A stretch of 61,809 bases of DNA from Stramonita haemastoma (lineage: Eukaryota; Mollusca; Gastropoda; Neogastropoda; Muricidae), in the NCBI GenBank assembly GCA_030674155.1, contig CM060320.1:8100984-8162792 (forward strand), written 5' to 3'. Positions 34,988-46,725 of the stretch are shown here, piece after piece (position 1 is the stretch's first letter; every line of letters starts with the position of its first letter). Under the pieces are notes generated by a model. It was not told the origin of the DNA. It did no database searches and saw only the letters and a program-made list of their open reading frames with translations. Position numbers and translations under genes: made by a program.

Positions 34988-35083
34988 CTTACTAAATTTA
35001 CGTTGATTTAAATTGCACTAAACAAATTTACATTGATTTAAATTCCGCTAAACAAATTTTCATTGATTTAAATTGCACTAAAA
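34988..35083. repeat. 32-bp minisatellite, left part
   Basis: Three units of a motif containing ATTGATTTAAATTGCACTAA with an AACAAATTTAC joint. The same unit resumes at 35384 after the SINE. Confidence 0.9.
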
Positions 35084-35088
35084 TTAAA

Positions 35089-35387
35089 GCCGCCGCTGTA
35101 GTCTAGTGGTTAGGGCATTGGACTCGTAATCTAAAGGTTGCGGGTTCGATCCCACCTTTCGGCTATGGCGTTGTGCCCTTGAAAAAGGCACTTTACGGCT
35201 ATTTTCTCACCCCACCCAGGTGTAAAAGGGGTACCAACCTTGTGTTGGGGGTTAACCCTGCGATAGACTGGCGTCCTATCCAGGGGGAAGTCCATGACTC
35301 TCAGTCGCTTAACGCCACAGAAACCGGGATAAGCACCGGCCTGATGAGCCTTAGGCTCGGGACAGACTTTAACTTTAACTTTAAACA
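35089..35387 (+). mobile_element. tRNA-derived SINE, family E, with Thr-like head
   Basis: The head at about 35092-35164 folds as a tRNA cloverleaf in outline. Box A is GTAGTCTAGTGGTTAGGGC (35099-35117) and box B is GGGTTCGATCCC (35142-35153). An anticodon arm TTGGA/CTCGTAA/TCTAA has anticodon CGT, which is Thr-like. The T stem is mismatched, so it is not a working tRNA gene. The body has GCGATAGACTGGCGTCCTAT and GAAACCGGGATAAGCACCGG, and the tail is (CTTTAA)n. The GACTGGCGTCC module resembles conserved SINE core domains known in other animals (from memory). Confidence 0.88.
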
Positions 35388-35452
35388 AATTAACATTGAT
35401 TTAAATTGCACTAAGCAAATTTACATTGATTTCAATTGCACTAAACACATTA
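35384..35452. repeat. 32-bp minisatellite, right part
   Basis: Two to three further units of the motif seen at 34988-35083. The SINE at 35089-35387 split a single minisatellite. Confidence 0.88.
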
Positions 35453-35785
35453 AGATAACCGATTAATCAAAGCCGGGAAATTACAGAACCCCCTCCCCCA
35501 AAAAAAAACCACCAAAGCTATCTTTACAATCCTTTTAACAGTGTCTGCTTAATCAATTACTCATGATGAAGACAACTGACAACAGATGAACGCTCAGCGC
35601 AAATTAAAAAGCCATCATCTTAGGAAATGGATTCAAAGGCCACATAGGAGTCATTATGGCATCAGGAAATCTTATTCACACACATATCTGAAACTTGTCA
35701 ACATTTTTTCTTCTTTTCCTTGCAAAGCTATGTGGAGGAAGTTATTCTTTTATCACAGAGAGAGAAAAGAGTGGTCAGGAGACCA
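35453..35785. other. Stretch without a recognised feature
   Basis: Apparently unique sequence with a short C/A run (35489-35509). Confidence 0.45.
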
Positions 35786-35829
35786 AGATAGACAGACAGA
35801 TAGAGAGATGGACAGATAGACACAAACAC

Positions 35830-35860
<31 letters not shown>

Positions 35861-35963
35861 AACGGACGGAGAGAGACACAGAGATACAAAAACAGGGGGA
35901 GAGAGAGAAGGAGTAAGTGAGAGAGAGATAGAGTGAGAGACAGACATACAGACATACAGACAT

Positions 35964-36020
<57 letters not shown>

Positions 36021-36022
36021 GA
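35786..36022. repeat. Purine tract (GACA)n/(GAGA)n, left arm of core R copy 2
   Basis: GACA, GACATACA and GAGA units, purest (GACA)n at 35966-36020. On the other side of the core, 36140 onward is CTGT, the reverse complement of this arm. Confidence 0.95.
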
Positions 36023-36023
36023 G

Positions 36024-36110
36024 ATCATTAGACGAGATAAAAAGAACCAAAACAGTGACAGTTCAGACATCAAGTTCTCTAGAAATGAAGGGAAGACTCC
36101 CCTCAAAACA
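36024..36110 (+). repeat. Dispersed core R, copy 2
   Basis: Contains GATCATTAGACGAGATAAAA, CAGTGACAGTTCAGACATCA and AGTTCTCTAGAAATGAAGGG. It is flanked by reverse-complementary tetranucleotide arms (35786-36022 and 36140-36790). Confidence 0.88.
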
Positions 36111-36129
36111 CTTTTCATTCATACCTCTG

Positions 36130-36575
36130 TCTTCCCGTATATCTGTCTGTCTGTCTGCCCGTTATATCTGTCTGTCTGTCTGTCTGTCTGTCCGTATATC
36201 TGTCTGTCTGTCTGTCCGTATATCTGTCTGTCTGTCCGTATATCTGTCTGTCTGTCTGTCTGTCTGCCCGTATAAATTATATGTCTGTCTGTCTGCCCGT
36301 ATATCTGTCTGTCTGCCCGTATATCTGTCTGTCTGTCTGCCCGTATATCTGTCTGTCTGTCTGTCTGCCCGTATATCTGTCTGTCTGTCTGCCCGTATAT
36401 CTGTCTGTCTGTCTGTCTGCCCGTATATCTGTCTGTCTGCCCGTATATCTGTCTGTCTGTCTGCCCGTATATCTGTCTGTCTGTCTGCCCGTATATTTGT
36501 TTGTCTGTCTGCCCGTATATCTGTCTGCACGTATATTTGTCTGTCTGTCTGCAAGTATATCTGTCTATCTGTCTG
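36130..36575. repeat. Variable minisatellite: CCCGTATAT plus 2-4 CTGT units
   Basis: About eighteen units, each a GCCCGTATATCTG block followed by a varying number of CTGT repeats. Unit length therefore varies from about 18 to 28 bases. The frames of about 300 codons across it on both strands ([12 protein letters not shown] and QTDRQTDIRAD) are repeat translations. Confidence 0.95.
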
Positions 36576-36599
36576 TTTGTCTGTATGCATGTACATATA

Positions 36600-36601
36600 T
36601 G

Positions 36602-36635
<34 letters not shown>

Positions 36636-36758
36636 TGTATGTATGTATGTATGTATGTATGTATGTATCATGTCCGTCTGTCTGTGTGCCCGTCCATTCG
36701 TCTGTCTGTTTGTTTGTCTGTCTGTCTGTCTGTCTTTCTGTCTGTCTGTCTGTCTGTC

Positions 36759-36791
<33 letters not shown>

Positions 36792-36867
36792 GTCTCTCTC
36801 TCTGTCTCCCTCTCTGTCTCTCTCTGTCTCTCTCTGTCTCTCTCTCGTCTCTCTCTGTCTCTCTCTG

Positions 36868-36924
<57 letters not shown>

Positions 36925-36925
36925 G
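36600..36925. repeat. (GTAT)n, (CTGT)n and (CT)n compound tract
   Basis: GTAT/GTATAT units to 36668, then CTGT to about 36790, then CTGTCTCT and CT to 36924. Together with 36130-36575 it forms an 800-base simple-sequence block. Confidence 0.95.
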
Positions 36926-36974
36926 GCACACTCGCTTGCTTTGCCTGCTCCATTAGTTTCACACACTCCTGATA

Positions 36975-37345
36975 AACAATTGAAAGGTGAGTTATCTTTG
37001 CCTGTAAAACGATCTTCGATTCAATCACCTCATCACGCACAGTATCACACACATCTCCATTTCATTATCATCACTGCCTTTCCTCCTTTCTTTCTCTCCT
37101 CCTTGTCTGCCCATCTGTTTAGTCCACCTCCCCTAACCCGGCTCCCTCCCACCACCCCACCCATACCAGTTATCATTCCAATTATTTTTTTTAATCTTTA
37201 ATAACTTATTATAGCACAGTGGCGTGCTTATGATACGGGGCCAACACTGGTGAACTCAGTGACTGCCTATGGTCAGAATGATATCAAAGCAGAGAACGTA
37301 GTAGATTTGTTCGAGGAAAAGGACTTGATTCAATAAGGAATTGTG
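36975..37345 (+). repeat. Duplicated segment M, copy 2
   Basis: Collinear with 26960-27310: CTTTGCCTGTAAAACGATCT, TCACCTCATCACGCACAGTA and CAGTGGCGTG. It is followed by segment D at 37670, repeating the order R, M, D of copy 1. Confidence 0.8.
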
Positions 37346-37521
37346 TAATTAGAGAGACAGAACCTAAACGAGAAAGAGAGACAGAAAAGGAGGAATAAGA
37401 GTAGAGGAGGAATGAATAATGAATAATCTCTATAATTATTTCAAGGGTAACGGAGTAAGTATTAATCGTACATTCTTCATACGGTCATTACCCAGATTAG
37501 AGAGGAGCAAAACAACAACGC

Positions 37522-37542
37522 AAAAAAAAAAAAAAAAAAAAA
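37522..37542. repeat. Poly-A run
   Basis: Twenty-one A residues followed by an A-rich stretch. No SINE body precedes it, so it is treated as a simple repeat. Confidence 0.85.
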
Positions 37543-37669
37543 CGAAAACAAAAGAAAAACACAAACCACCGTCACGTAGAGAAAGAGAGACATACAGAGA
37601 TTCAGCCACAGAGAGACAGAGACGTTTATAGACAGACAAAGACAGACAGACATCATTGTTGACAGAAAG

Positions 37670-37890
37670 AAACAGATTTGACCCCACTCAATTCTGAAAG
37701 TAAGCACAAGGTTCTGACTGAAAGAAAAAAGTTTCCAGCCTTTGAATACAAGCAACAGACATCTGAGGCATTGTAGGAAGCCACTGGTTCTTCAGACACT
37801 GTGACAATGAACATTGTATGAGCCTGGTCTCTGTCTGTAAACTCAGGACAGTGGGTTCTGACCTTCAGCTTGAATGGTATACATACAACA
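37670..37890 (+). repeat. Duplicated segment D, copy 2
   Basis: Contains GTAAGCACAAGGTTCTGACT, CAACAGACATCTGAGGCATT and GCTTGAATGG, collinear with 27820-28060 and 38450-38640. Confidence 0.8.
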
Positions 37891-37959
37891 ATAGGAGGCG
37901 AAGGGTTTGGGTAGATAGAAAAGCTAAGAAATGAAACATTATTTGCTTGGGAGGGAGAG

Positions 37960-38079
37960 AGAAAGACAGAAAGAGAAAGAAAGAGAGATAGAAAGAGATA
38001 GAGACGGACAGAAAGACGGATAGAAAGACAGACAGAGACAGAGACAAAGAGACAGAAAGAGACCTAGACAAAGAGAAAG

Positions 38080-38178
<99 letters not shown>

Positions 38179-38240
38179 TCAGTCAGACAGTCAGACAGAC
38201 TGATAGAAATATAGTCAGTCAGACAAGCAGACAGACAGAG
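37960..38240. repeat. Purine tract with (GA)n
   Basis: GAAAGA and GACAGA units lead into pure (GA)n at 38080-38174, followed by CAGT/CAGA units. Confidence 0.95.
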
Positions 38241-38309
38241 AGACAGAGAGACAGGCAAATAGAGCTCCAGTAAAATTCTGACATACAGACCCACAATCAA
38301 ACACAGACA

Positions 38310-38640
38310 AACAGACAGACAGACATACAGAGGTCCAGTAAAACTCCGAAACCAAAGTACAAGCTTTGACTCAAAGATTAACAGACAGACAGACAGACCT
38401 ACAATCAAACACAGATATACAGACAGACATACAGAGATCCCGTAACACTCTGAATTCAAAGTACCAAGTTCTGACTCAAAGATAAATACCAAAGTTCTCA
38501 GACTTTAGGTACCTACTGGGAGACATCTGAGACATTCTGGAAGCAAGTGTCTCTTCAGATGCTTGACAATGAACAGGGGCTTGGTCCTTGTCTAGTTTAC
38601 AAAACCATGGCAGTGGGGCTGGACCTTTAACTAGAATGAC
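38310..38640 (+). repeat. Duplicated segment D, copy 3 with an internal partial repeat
   Basis: The main copy at 38450-38640 has CTGACTCAAAGATAAATACC, GACATTCTGGAAGCAAGTGT and AAACCATGGCAGTGGGG. A shorter repeat of its start lies at 38325-38375, and CAGACAGAC tracts separate the two. Confidence 0.82.
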
Positions 38641-38709
38641 ATACGAAAAACACACTGGTATGGGCTTTTGGTGTTCAGGAAGATATCAGTAATGATGTAT
38701 CTTTCGGAA

Positions 38710-39200
<491 letters not shown>

Positions 39201-39319
39201 TAAGGAATAGAGGAGAGAGCAGCCAATGGTCAGAGCAAGCAATCACAAGGGAAGCCGTGATTTCATGACTTTTGACCTGGGAGAGAGCATTGTTCTAAAA
39301 TGATAGTCGCAGGCGCACG

Positions 39320-39320
<1 letters not shown>

Positions 39321-39370
<50 letters not shown>

Positions 39371-39400
39371 AGATGAGGAGAGAGAGAGAGGAGAGAGAGA

Positions 39401-39445
<45 letters not shown>

Positions 39446-39448
39446 GGC

Positions 39449-39487
<39 letters not shown>

Positions 39488-39660
39488 GACAGAGACAGAG
39501 AGAGTGAGACAGAGAGAGAGAGACAGAGAGAGAGAGACAGAAAGACGGAGAGAGAGACAGACAGACAGAGAGACAGACAGACAGACAGACAGATACAGAG
39601 AGACGGAGATAGAGAGAGACAGAGAGAGAGAGAGACAGAGGCAGAGAGAGAGAGAGAGAG
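39321..39660. repeat. Purine tract, left arm of core R copy 3
   Basis: (GA)n with GGA interruptions to 39405, (GACA)n to 39487, then GAGACAGA units to 39659. Confidence 0.95.
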
Positions 39661-39794
39661 CATATGTATGAGTAAAAATAAAAGGCAGAGACTGAGAGAA
39701 AAGAAAATCAGAAAGATAGAATTTCTCCCATAAAACAGCCATAAAGATAGACAGATAGGCAAAAAGGAAAATGTTAGAGATGGGGAAGGGGGTG

Positions 39795-39895
39795 GGCTAT
39801 GAGCACTCTCCCCTTCATTTCTAAAGAACTTGATGTCTGAAACTGTCATTGTTTTGTTTCTTTGATCTTGTCTGATGATCTTCCCATTTCCTTCT
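39795..39895 (-). repeat. Dispersed core R, copy 3 (inverted)
   Basis: On the minus strand it reads AAGATCATCAGACAAGATCA, exactly as copy 1, then GTTTCAGACATCAAGTTCTT. Despite the inversion, purines lie on the left (39321-39660) and pyrimidines on the right (39896-40285). Confidence 0.88.
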
Positions 39896-40285
<390 letters not shown>

Positions 40286-40327
40286 TGTATATATGTCTGA
40301 ACTGAATGTCGAACTGAATGTCAAAGT

Positions 40328-40780
40328 CATTCGGATGAGAGTGGAAACCGAGGTCCCGTGTGCGAACACACGCAGAACATCTTGCACACACGTTAAAACC
40401 CGTTCCGCCTTTTGGAAGAGCAGGCCATCGTGTGCCGGTAGGAGCGGATGACAAAAATTATTTTTTTTAAAAAACAAACAGCATGCACACAGGTGTCGTG
40501 TTTAGACACCATCCCCGAGGAAAAATCGGAGAGTTGGAGTCCAGGGCGGCTCGGGGCTGTATGAGGCAACATTTCTGGCGGCTCCTGTGACGGAACAGGA
40601 ACCATTTGTATCGGTCATTGCCTTTCCAGTGGATCATTCCAGTGGTATGGAAAGGGGGGGGGGGGGGGGGGGCGGGTCTGCTGCATGGGTAACAGCTTGT
40701 TCCCCATTACTTACTTACCCAGGCTTTGCGCTCTAAAGACTAGAGCGCAACTCCATAGTCTTCCGAGACTGATGAGTGCC
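40328..40780 (+). mobile_element. Composite SINE family B, longest copy
   Basis: Starts in the family A central domain (TTCGGATGAGAGTGGAAACC, GAGGTCCCGTGTGCGAACAC, CCGTTCCGCCTTTTGGAAGA). After GGAGCGGATGACA it switches to the family B tail: GTGTTTAGACACCATCCCCG, GGCGGCTCCTGTGACGGAAC, a G run (40654-40672) and TTCCGAGACTGATGAGTGCC. The switch point is the same in all three copies. Confidence 0.88.
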
Positions 40781-40788
40781 TACTACTG

Positions 40789-40796
<8 letters not shown>

Positions 40797-40820
<24 letters not shown>

Positions 40821-40826
40821 CTCTCT

Positions 40827-40862
<36 letters not shown>

Positions 40863-40882
40863 GTCTCTCTCTGTCTCTGTCT

Positions 40883-40951
<69 letters not shown>
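40797..40951. repeat. (CT)n microsatellite
   Basis: CT units with CC and CTGT interruptions, running directly into the tandem array at 40952. Confidence 0.95.
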
Positions 40952-40958
<7 letters not shown>

Positions 40959-41112
40959 CCCTTTCCCTTTCCCTTTCCCCCTCCCCTCTCTCTCTCACTA
41001 ACAACACAATCCTCATTAACCCCACTCTTTTTTTCTCCAGACAAAGCTTAAAACTCTCTGTCTCTGTCTCTGTCTCTGCCTCTCTGTCTCTGTCTCTGTC
41101 TCTGTCTCTGTC

Positions 41113-41205
<93 letters not shown>

Positions 41206-41345
41206 TTTCCCTTTCCCTTTCCCTTTCCCCCTCCCCTCTCTCTCTCACTAACAACACAATCCTCATTAACCCACTCTTTTTTTCTCCAGACAAAGCTAAA
41301 CTCTCTGTCTCTGTCTCTGTCTCTGCCTCTCTGTCTCTGTCTCTG

Positions 41346-41381
<36 letters not shown>

Positions 41382-41398
41382 TCCTCTCTCCTCTCTCT

Positions 41399-41438
<40 letters not shown>

Positions 41439-41621
41439 TTCCCTTTCCCTTTCCCTTTCCCCCTCCCCTCTCTCTCTCACTAACAACAACAATCCTCATT
41501 AACCCACTCTTTTTTTCTCCAGACAAAGCTAAAACTCTCTGTCTCTGTCTCTGTCTCTGCTCTCTGTCTCTGTCTCTGTCTCTCTCTCTGTCTCTCTGTC
41601 TCTCTGTCTCTCTGTCTCTCT

Positions 41622-41666
<45 letters not shown>
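40952..41666. repeat. Tandem repeat of about 240 bp, three units
   Basis: Each unit has a (CCCTTT)n block, CTAACAACA followed by AATCCTCATTAACC (40998, 41248, 41481), TTTTTCTCCAGACAAAGCT, and then CTGTCTCT and CT tracts. Unit spacing is about 250 and 233. A fourth, diverged relative of the non-repetitive part is at 42724-42775. Inter-unit differences are few, so the amplification is recent. Confidence 0.93.
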
Positions 41667-41671
<5 letters not shown>

Positions 41672-41689
41672 TGTGATTATCTGTCCAGA

Positions 41690-41905
41690 ACCCACCATTG
41701 AGTTCATCAGTGTTGGCCTTCTCTCACAATCATTCTACGCCACACTGTAATCAGAAACTTAAAGACTGAAAGAGATATGAGGGGGAATGAGAGATGGGGA
41801 AAGAAGGGCAGGGGATTGTGCGTGATGAGATGATTAAATGAAAGATCGTTTTACGTGGAAAGGTCCCTCACTTTCAGTTGTTTTATTAAAAAAGCAAGAG
41901 GCATT
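41690..41905 (-). repeat. Duplicated segment M, copy 3 (inverted)
   Basis: On the minus strand it contains TACGTAAAACGATCTTTCAT, ATCATCTCATCACGCACAAT and CACTGATGAACTCAATGG, matching 36990-37270. It precedes core R copy 4 in the inverted order expected for an R, M unit on the minus strand. Confidence 0.75.
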
Positions 41906-42028
41906 GAGTTTGGGGAAGGTGGGAGGGTTAAAAGAGAGAAAGAGACAAAGACAAAGACAAAGAGACAGAAAACATAGATACAAAGAGAGGGAATGAGAGA
42001 GATGATGGTTGTTTTGATTGAGGGAGAG

Positions 42029-42160
42029 ACAGAGTGTGTGAATGTGTGTGTGTGCGCGCGCGCATGCGTGTGTGCATACGTGTATGTGTGTGTGTTTGTG
42101 TGTATGTGTGAATGCATGCGTGCATGCGCGCGCGCGCGCGCGCGCGCGGTGTGTGTGTAC
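42029..42160. repeat. (GT)n/(GC)n microsatellite
   Basis: GT, GCGC and TGCA units. Pure CG alternation at 42126-42148 is a candidate Z-DNA site. Confidence 0.92.
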
Positions 42161-42274
42161 AAAAGAGAGAGAGACTGAGAGAAAAGAAAGTAGAAAGATA
42201 AAATTATACAGATGCAGACATACAGATAGGGAGATAGACAAAAAAGAAAAGAAAGTGATTGGAAAGAGGCTACA

Positions 42275-42360
42275 AAGAGTCTTTCCTTCATTTCTACAGA
42301 ACTTGATGTCTGAACTGTCACTGTAGTGTTTCTTTGATCTTTCTCTAATGATGTTCTCAA
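42275..42360 (-). repeat. Dispersed core R, copy 4 (inverted)
   Basis: On the minus strand: CAGTGACAGTTCAGACATCA, AGTTCTGTAGAAATGAAGGA. Purine-rich sequence lies on the left (41935-42000 and 42160-42260), and a C run plus CTGT/CT lies on the right. Confidence 0.88.
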
Positions 42361-42720
<360 letters not shown>

Positions 42721-42794
42721 CACACATTCCTCATCAGCTCCATCTCTTTTTTCTCTGACAAAGCTAAAACTCTCCCTGTGCTTTGCTCTCTGTC

Positions 42795-43050
42795 CACACC
42801 CAGTCATTGAGTTTATCAATGTTGGCCCATCCCATCTCACAACCACACCACACCACTCCCTAATCAGATGTTAAGGACTTAGAGTAATGTGAGAGTGGGG
42901 GATAGGGATAGAAGAGTGGAGGGGGGGAGAGGACAAAACATAGGGGAGAGGCAAGGAAAAGAGATAGGAAGGTGGGAAGATGATGATAGTTATGAAGATG
43001 AGATGAGTGGTATTGTTGGTGATGGTGTGGTTAAATCAATGATCTTTTTC
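42795..43050 (-). repeat. Duplicated segment M, copy 4 (inverted, diverged)
   Basis: On the plus strand CATTGAGTTTATCAATGTTG parallels CATTGAGTTCATCAGTGTTG at 41697. A purine-rich stretch and GTTAAATCAATGATC follow in the same order. Confidence 0.65.
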
Positions 43051-43329
43051 CGGGCATGTAGCATGTACAGGGAGGATGGGAGATGTTTGAACCAGTGGGT
43101 GTGGGGAAGACTTACTTGATTTGACTTATGCCTGTGAATTCCTTTAGGAACAAAGGGCCGCAACAACACTCCTCCGATGTGTTCGATTCTGGGAGTGGTG
43201 TGAGGAAGATGGGTACCTGAATGTTGGGGCGAGGGGTATGTGGATAAGAGAAGAGGGTGTAAGTGATGGGAAGAAAAGACATGGATTTTATTTGAAGTCT
43301 AAGGACGATCAAAATCCTATCTTATGGAG

Positions 43330-43750
43330 CTGTACTCAGTCTAACATCTCTCTCCACCCCTGAACATGCTACATAGTTACAGCCTTTGTGTTCTCACAGT
43401 GTAACATCTCCTCCACCCCTGACCATACTACGTGCAGTCTGTGTGTTCTCACTACAGTGCTGTCTGTCTGTAAAGAATTACCCCCAAAGCTGCCAGCCAC
43501 CAAGTCATCAGGTGACAGCCCGTGTCTTCTGTGAGCAAGATGGAGAGATGGGAATGGAGAAATGGATATCTACACACCGCAGCAACCAATCCTGTGACAG
43601 TGGAAATACTTCTTAGCATGGAAGTCTGGCATTATTTGTCCAGACGCCTTTCTCTCTGTCTACACAACGAAGAGATTGATTTTGTTAAAACCTCTGCTGT
43701 TGTTTTATCCTCATTTCTTTGAACGCCTCAAGCACGAAAGTCTAAGATTT
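43330..43750 (+). repeat. Duplicated segment E, copy 2
   Basis: Matches 33630-34005 closely. Its first 60 bases are additionally duplicated in tandem (ACATCTCTCTCCACCCCTGA and ACATCTCCTCCACCCCTGAC), which copy 1 lacks. Confidence 0.9.
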
Positions 43751-43849
43751 GTTGAGATGTGGTTCTCTCTTGGTAGGCGCTAGGCCACAAGCAGATTATT
43801 TTTATTTGAAGCCCCTGCCGTTTTTTTCTGTCATTTTATTGAAGGTCAG

Positions 43850-44011
43850 ACAGACAGAGGGAAAGAAAAAAAGAGAAAGACAGACAGACAGACAGAGACA
43901 GAGAGTAAGAGAGACAGAGGAAAAGAGACAGACAGAGAGTGAGAGAGAGAGAAAAAGAGACAGAGAGAGAGAAAGAAAGAGAGACAGAGACAGAGAGTGA
44001 GAGAGAGAGAA

Positions 44012-44064
<53 letters not shown>

Positions 44065-44095
44065 AACAGACAGAAAGGCAGACAGACAGACAGAG
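43850..44095. repeat. Purine tract with (GACA)n
   Basis: GAAAGA, GACAGA and GAGA units, with (GACA)n at about 44014-44062. Confidence 0.95.
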
Positions 44096-44419
44096 AAATC
44101 ACATACTTTAAGTGCGGATTAATCACAGGCATTCAGCAGGCTGGCACAGAAAGACAGACCAAACACGGAACCACTGGTAGACAGTGGATAGACAGGCTTA
44201 TCTAGTGACTCATGTGTCATCAAAAAGAGCTAATTATGCTTCCACAATTTGGCTGAAGAAAGAACTCTACTAAAATTTCTATACTTCTGTATACATCACA
44301 TGACTCAAATGTTACTTTCAAGTATTATACATTTCCCTTGTACATCCCCCGCCCTCCCCTGAAAATTCTGCATCATTTCATCTGCTTCGTTTTTTTTGTT
44401 TTCAGAACCTTCTACCCTC
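44096..44419. other. Stretch without a recognised feature
   Basis: Apparently unique sequence leading up to a SINE fragment. Confidence 0.45.
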
Positions 44420-44652
44420 AAACCAAAGCTAAGCCCAATGTGTGAACGCACGCAGAGCATCTTGCACATACGTTAAATCCTGTTCCGCTTTTCGTAAGAG
44501 TAGGCTATTGTATACCAATAGGAACAGATGACGAGATTTACAAAACTGCATACACATGGAGAATGGATGTAAAAAAAAAAAAAAAAAAAAAAGCACATGA
44601 GTGCTTGTTCTATAATCCTCGATATAAAAGAATAAATGAACAAATAAAAAAT
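44420..44652 (+). mobile_element. SINE family A, 5' truncated, with internal poly-A expansion
   Basis: Contains GTGTGAACGCACGCAGAGCA, CTGTTCCGCTTTTCGTAAGA, ACAAAACTGCATACACATGG and TATAATCCTCGATATAAAAG. The short A run before AGCACATGAGTGCTTG is expanded here to 22 A (44571-44592). Confidence 0.88.
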
Positions 44653-44769
44653 AAGCTCAGCACCTCTAGGCCTTCAAGCCACCAAAAGGCAGACTGCACA
44701 TTCAGTTCTATCAAACACTGCTTTCTTCTTAGATGCTAGCTATGAACTTTTAAAAGATGGAAATCTCAT

Positions 44770-44797
44770 CGCTGCTGCTGCTGCTGCTGATGATGAT
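44770..44797. repeat. (GCT)n and (GAT)n trinucleotides
   Basis: Six GCT units followed by three GAT units. Confidence 0.85.
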
Positions 44798-44936
44798 GCC
44801 CTGTGGAGGGAAATAATGAGAACAGTGATAGGGAGGATAAAGAGTGGTGGTTGTAACTGCAGCACTTGTGCACACTCTGGTGTCTGGTCGTTGCTGGGGA
44901 CATGCTGTAGTGTGAATGGTTTCTCCTCTATTACTT

Positions 44937-44953
44937 GGGGGGGGGGGGGGGGG
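44937..44953. repeat. Poly-G run
   Basis: Seventeen G residues in otherwise unique sequence. Confidence 0.9.
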
Positions 44954-45016
44954 TAGTAGACTAGAGCTGAATGGAGAGGGGATGTCTGTACGAGATAGGA
45001 ACGGCACGAGCTTTCT

Positions 45017-45467
<451 letters not shown>

Positions 45468-46367
45468 AATGTGTGTGTGTTTGTGTGTGTGCGTGTGTGT
45501 AAGTATGTAAACGTGTGTGTGTGCGTATGCGTGTTTGTGTACGCATACATGCATAGATGTGTGTATTGCGCACGCGGGTACGCGCATTATATGCCTAATT
45601 AGGAGAGACAGATATACATGTAGACAGACAGACTGGTATATAAACAAACAGAAACAGGGAGCAATGAGTTCCCCAATAAACCAGCCCTGTCCATATTCAA
45701 ATGCACCTTGCTATACAAGCAGACACCTGAACAAGGCATCAAAAGAGAAAGCCCAGTACAAAGGCTTTAAACATAATTATGAATATCATTTTATTATCTG
45801 ATGTCCCAATTAGTAGAGCAACCAAAATTATACACGACCAAATTAACTCATCTGACATGGGAGGTATGCTAGGAAGAATTATAGACGAGATTATGTTTCT
45901 ACTTCAACATATGCTTTAAGAGACAATGGCTACAAGTCTGCATCTATTACTGAGACGCTAGACCAACAATAATAAAAAGGAGCATTCATTTGAATTCATT
46001 AGTTAACCATAACCTAGGGGGTGAACAAGAACCAACATGGAAATAGTTCGCTCTTCTGACATCCAAACTATAGGAGGTAAGAGATAGGATGACGATTGTT
46101 CATTCTATTTCCCTCCTACTTTGTAACAGAATGATAAATAAGGAAGCTCAACTGGTCACTACCCCTGTCTTCCAGCCTAGCCATTTCTCCTGCACCTAGT
46201 GTGTAATTGTTCAGACACAGCAGAGTATAAGGCAATAGATACTACTTGTCAGGGCACTTATGTTGTAACCCAGTGCATTTCCACATTTTTTTAAATGTTC
46301 TTTTGCACTCAATATCACAGACAGAGGACAACAAAACTTTCTGAAGAAGCGTTTATGACCAAAATAA
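45468..46367. other. Stretch without a gene
   Basis: GT/CG-rich mixed repeats to about 45600, then apparently unique sequence with no recognised element. Confidence 0.5.
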
Positions 46368-46725
46368 ATAAGGTTGCCTTTCCCTGTCTTGCTTTGTCTC
46401 GCCTTGTCTTGCCTTGTCTTGTCTTGCTTTGCCTTGTTTGTTTGTCTTGCCTTATTTGTTTTGCCTCGTTTGTTTTGTCTTGTTTGTTTTGCCTTGTTTG
46501 TCTTGCCTTGTTTGTCTTGCCTTGTTTTTTTGTCTTGTTTGTCTTGCCTTGTTTTGTCTTGCCTTGTTTGCCTTGCTTTGCCTTGTCTTGTCTTTTCTTG
46601 CTTTGCCTTGTTTGTCTTGCCTTATTTGTTTTGCCTCGTTTGTTTTGGTTTGCCTTGTTTTGTTTTGCCTTGTTTTGTCTTGCCTTGTTTGTCTTGCCTT
46701 GACTTGCTTTGCTTTGTTTTGTGTA
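46368..46725. repeat. Degenerate (CTTGC/CTTGT)n pentanucleotide tract
   Basis: TTGCC, TTGTC and TTGTTTG units repeated for about 350 bases with internal higher-order repeats of about 20-60 bases. Two frames of more than 120 codons on the plus strand and one on the minus strand (ALFVLPCL and KARQNKAKQ) are translations of it. Confidence 0.92.

Noticed and set aside
35092..35164. Functional tRNA-Thr gene
   Set aside because: Promoter boxes and anticodon arm are visible, but the T stem is mismatched and the sequence continues into a SINE body and (CTTTAA)n tail.
40952..41666. Repeated exon with a 3' splice site (polypyrimidine tract, then CTCCAG and ACAAAGCT)
   Set aside because: The whole neighbourhood is pyrimidine-rich, the sequence after CAG quickly enters CTGT repeats, and no frame is preserved between units of 250 and 233 bases.
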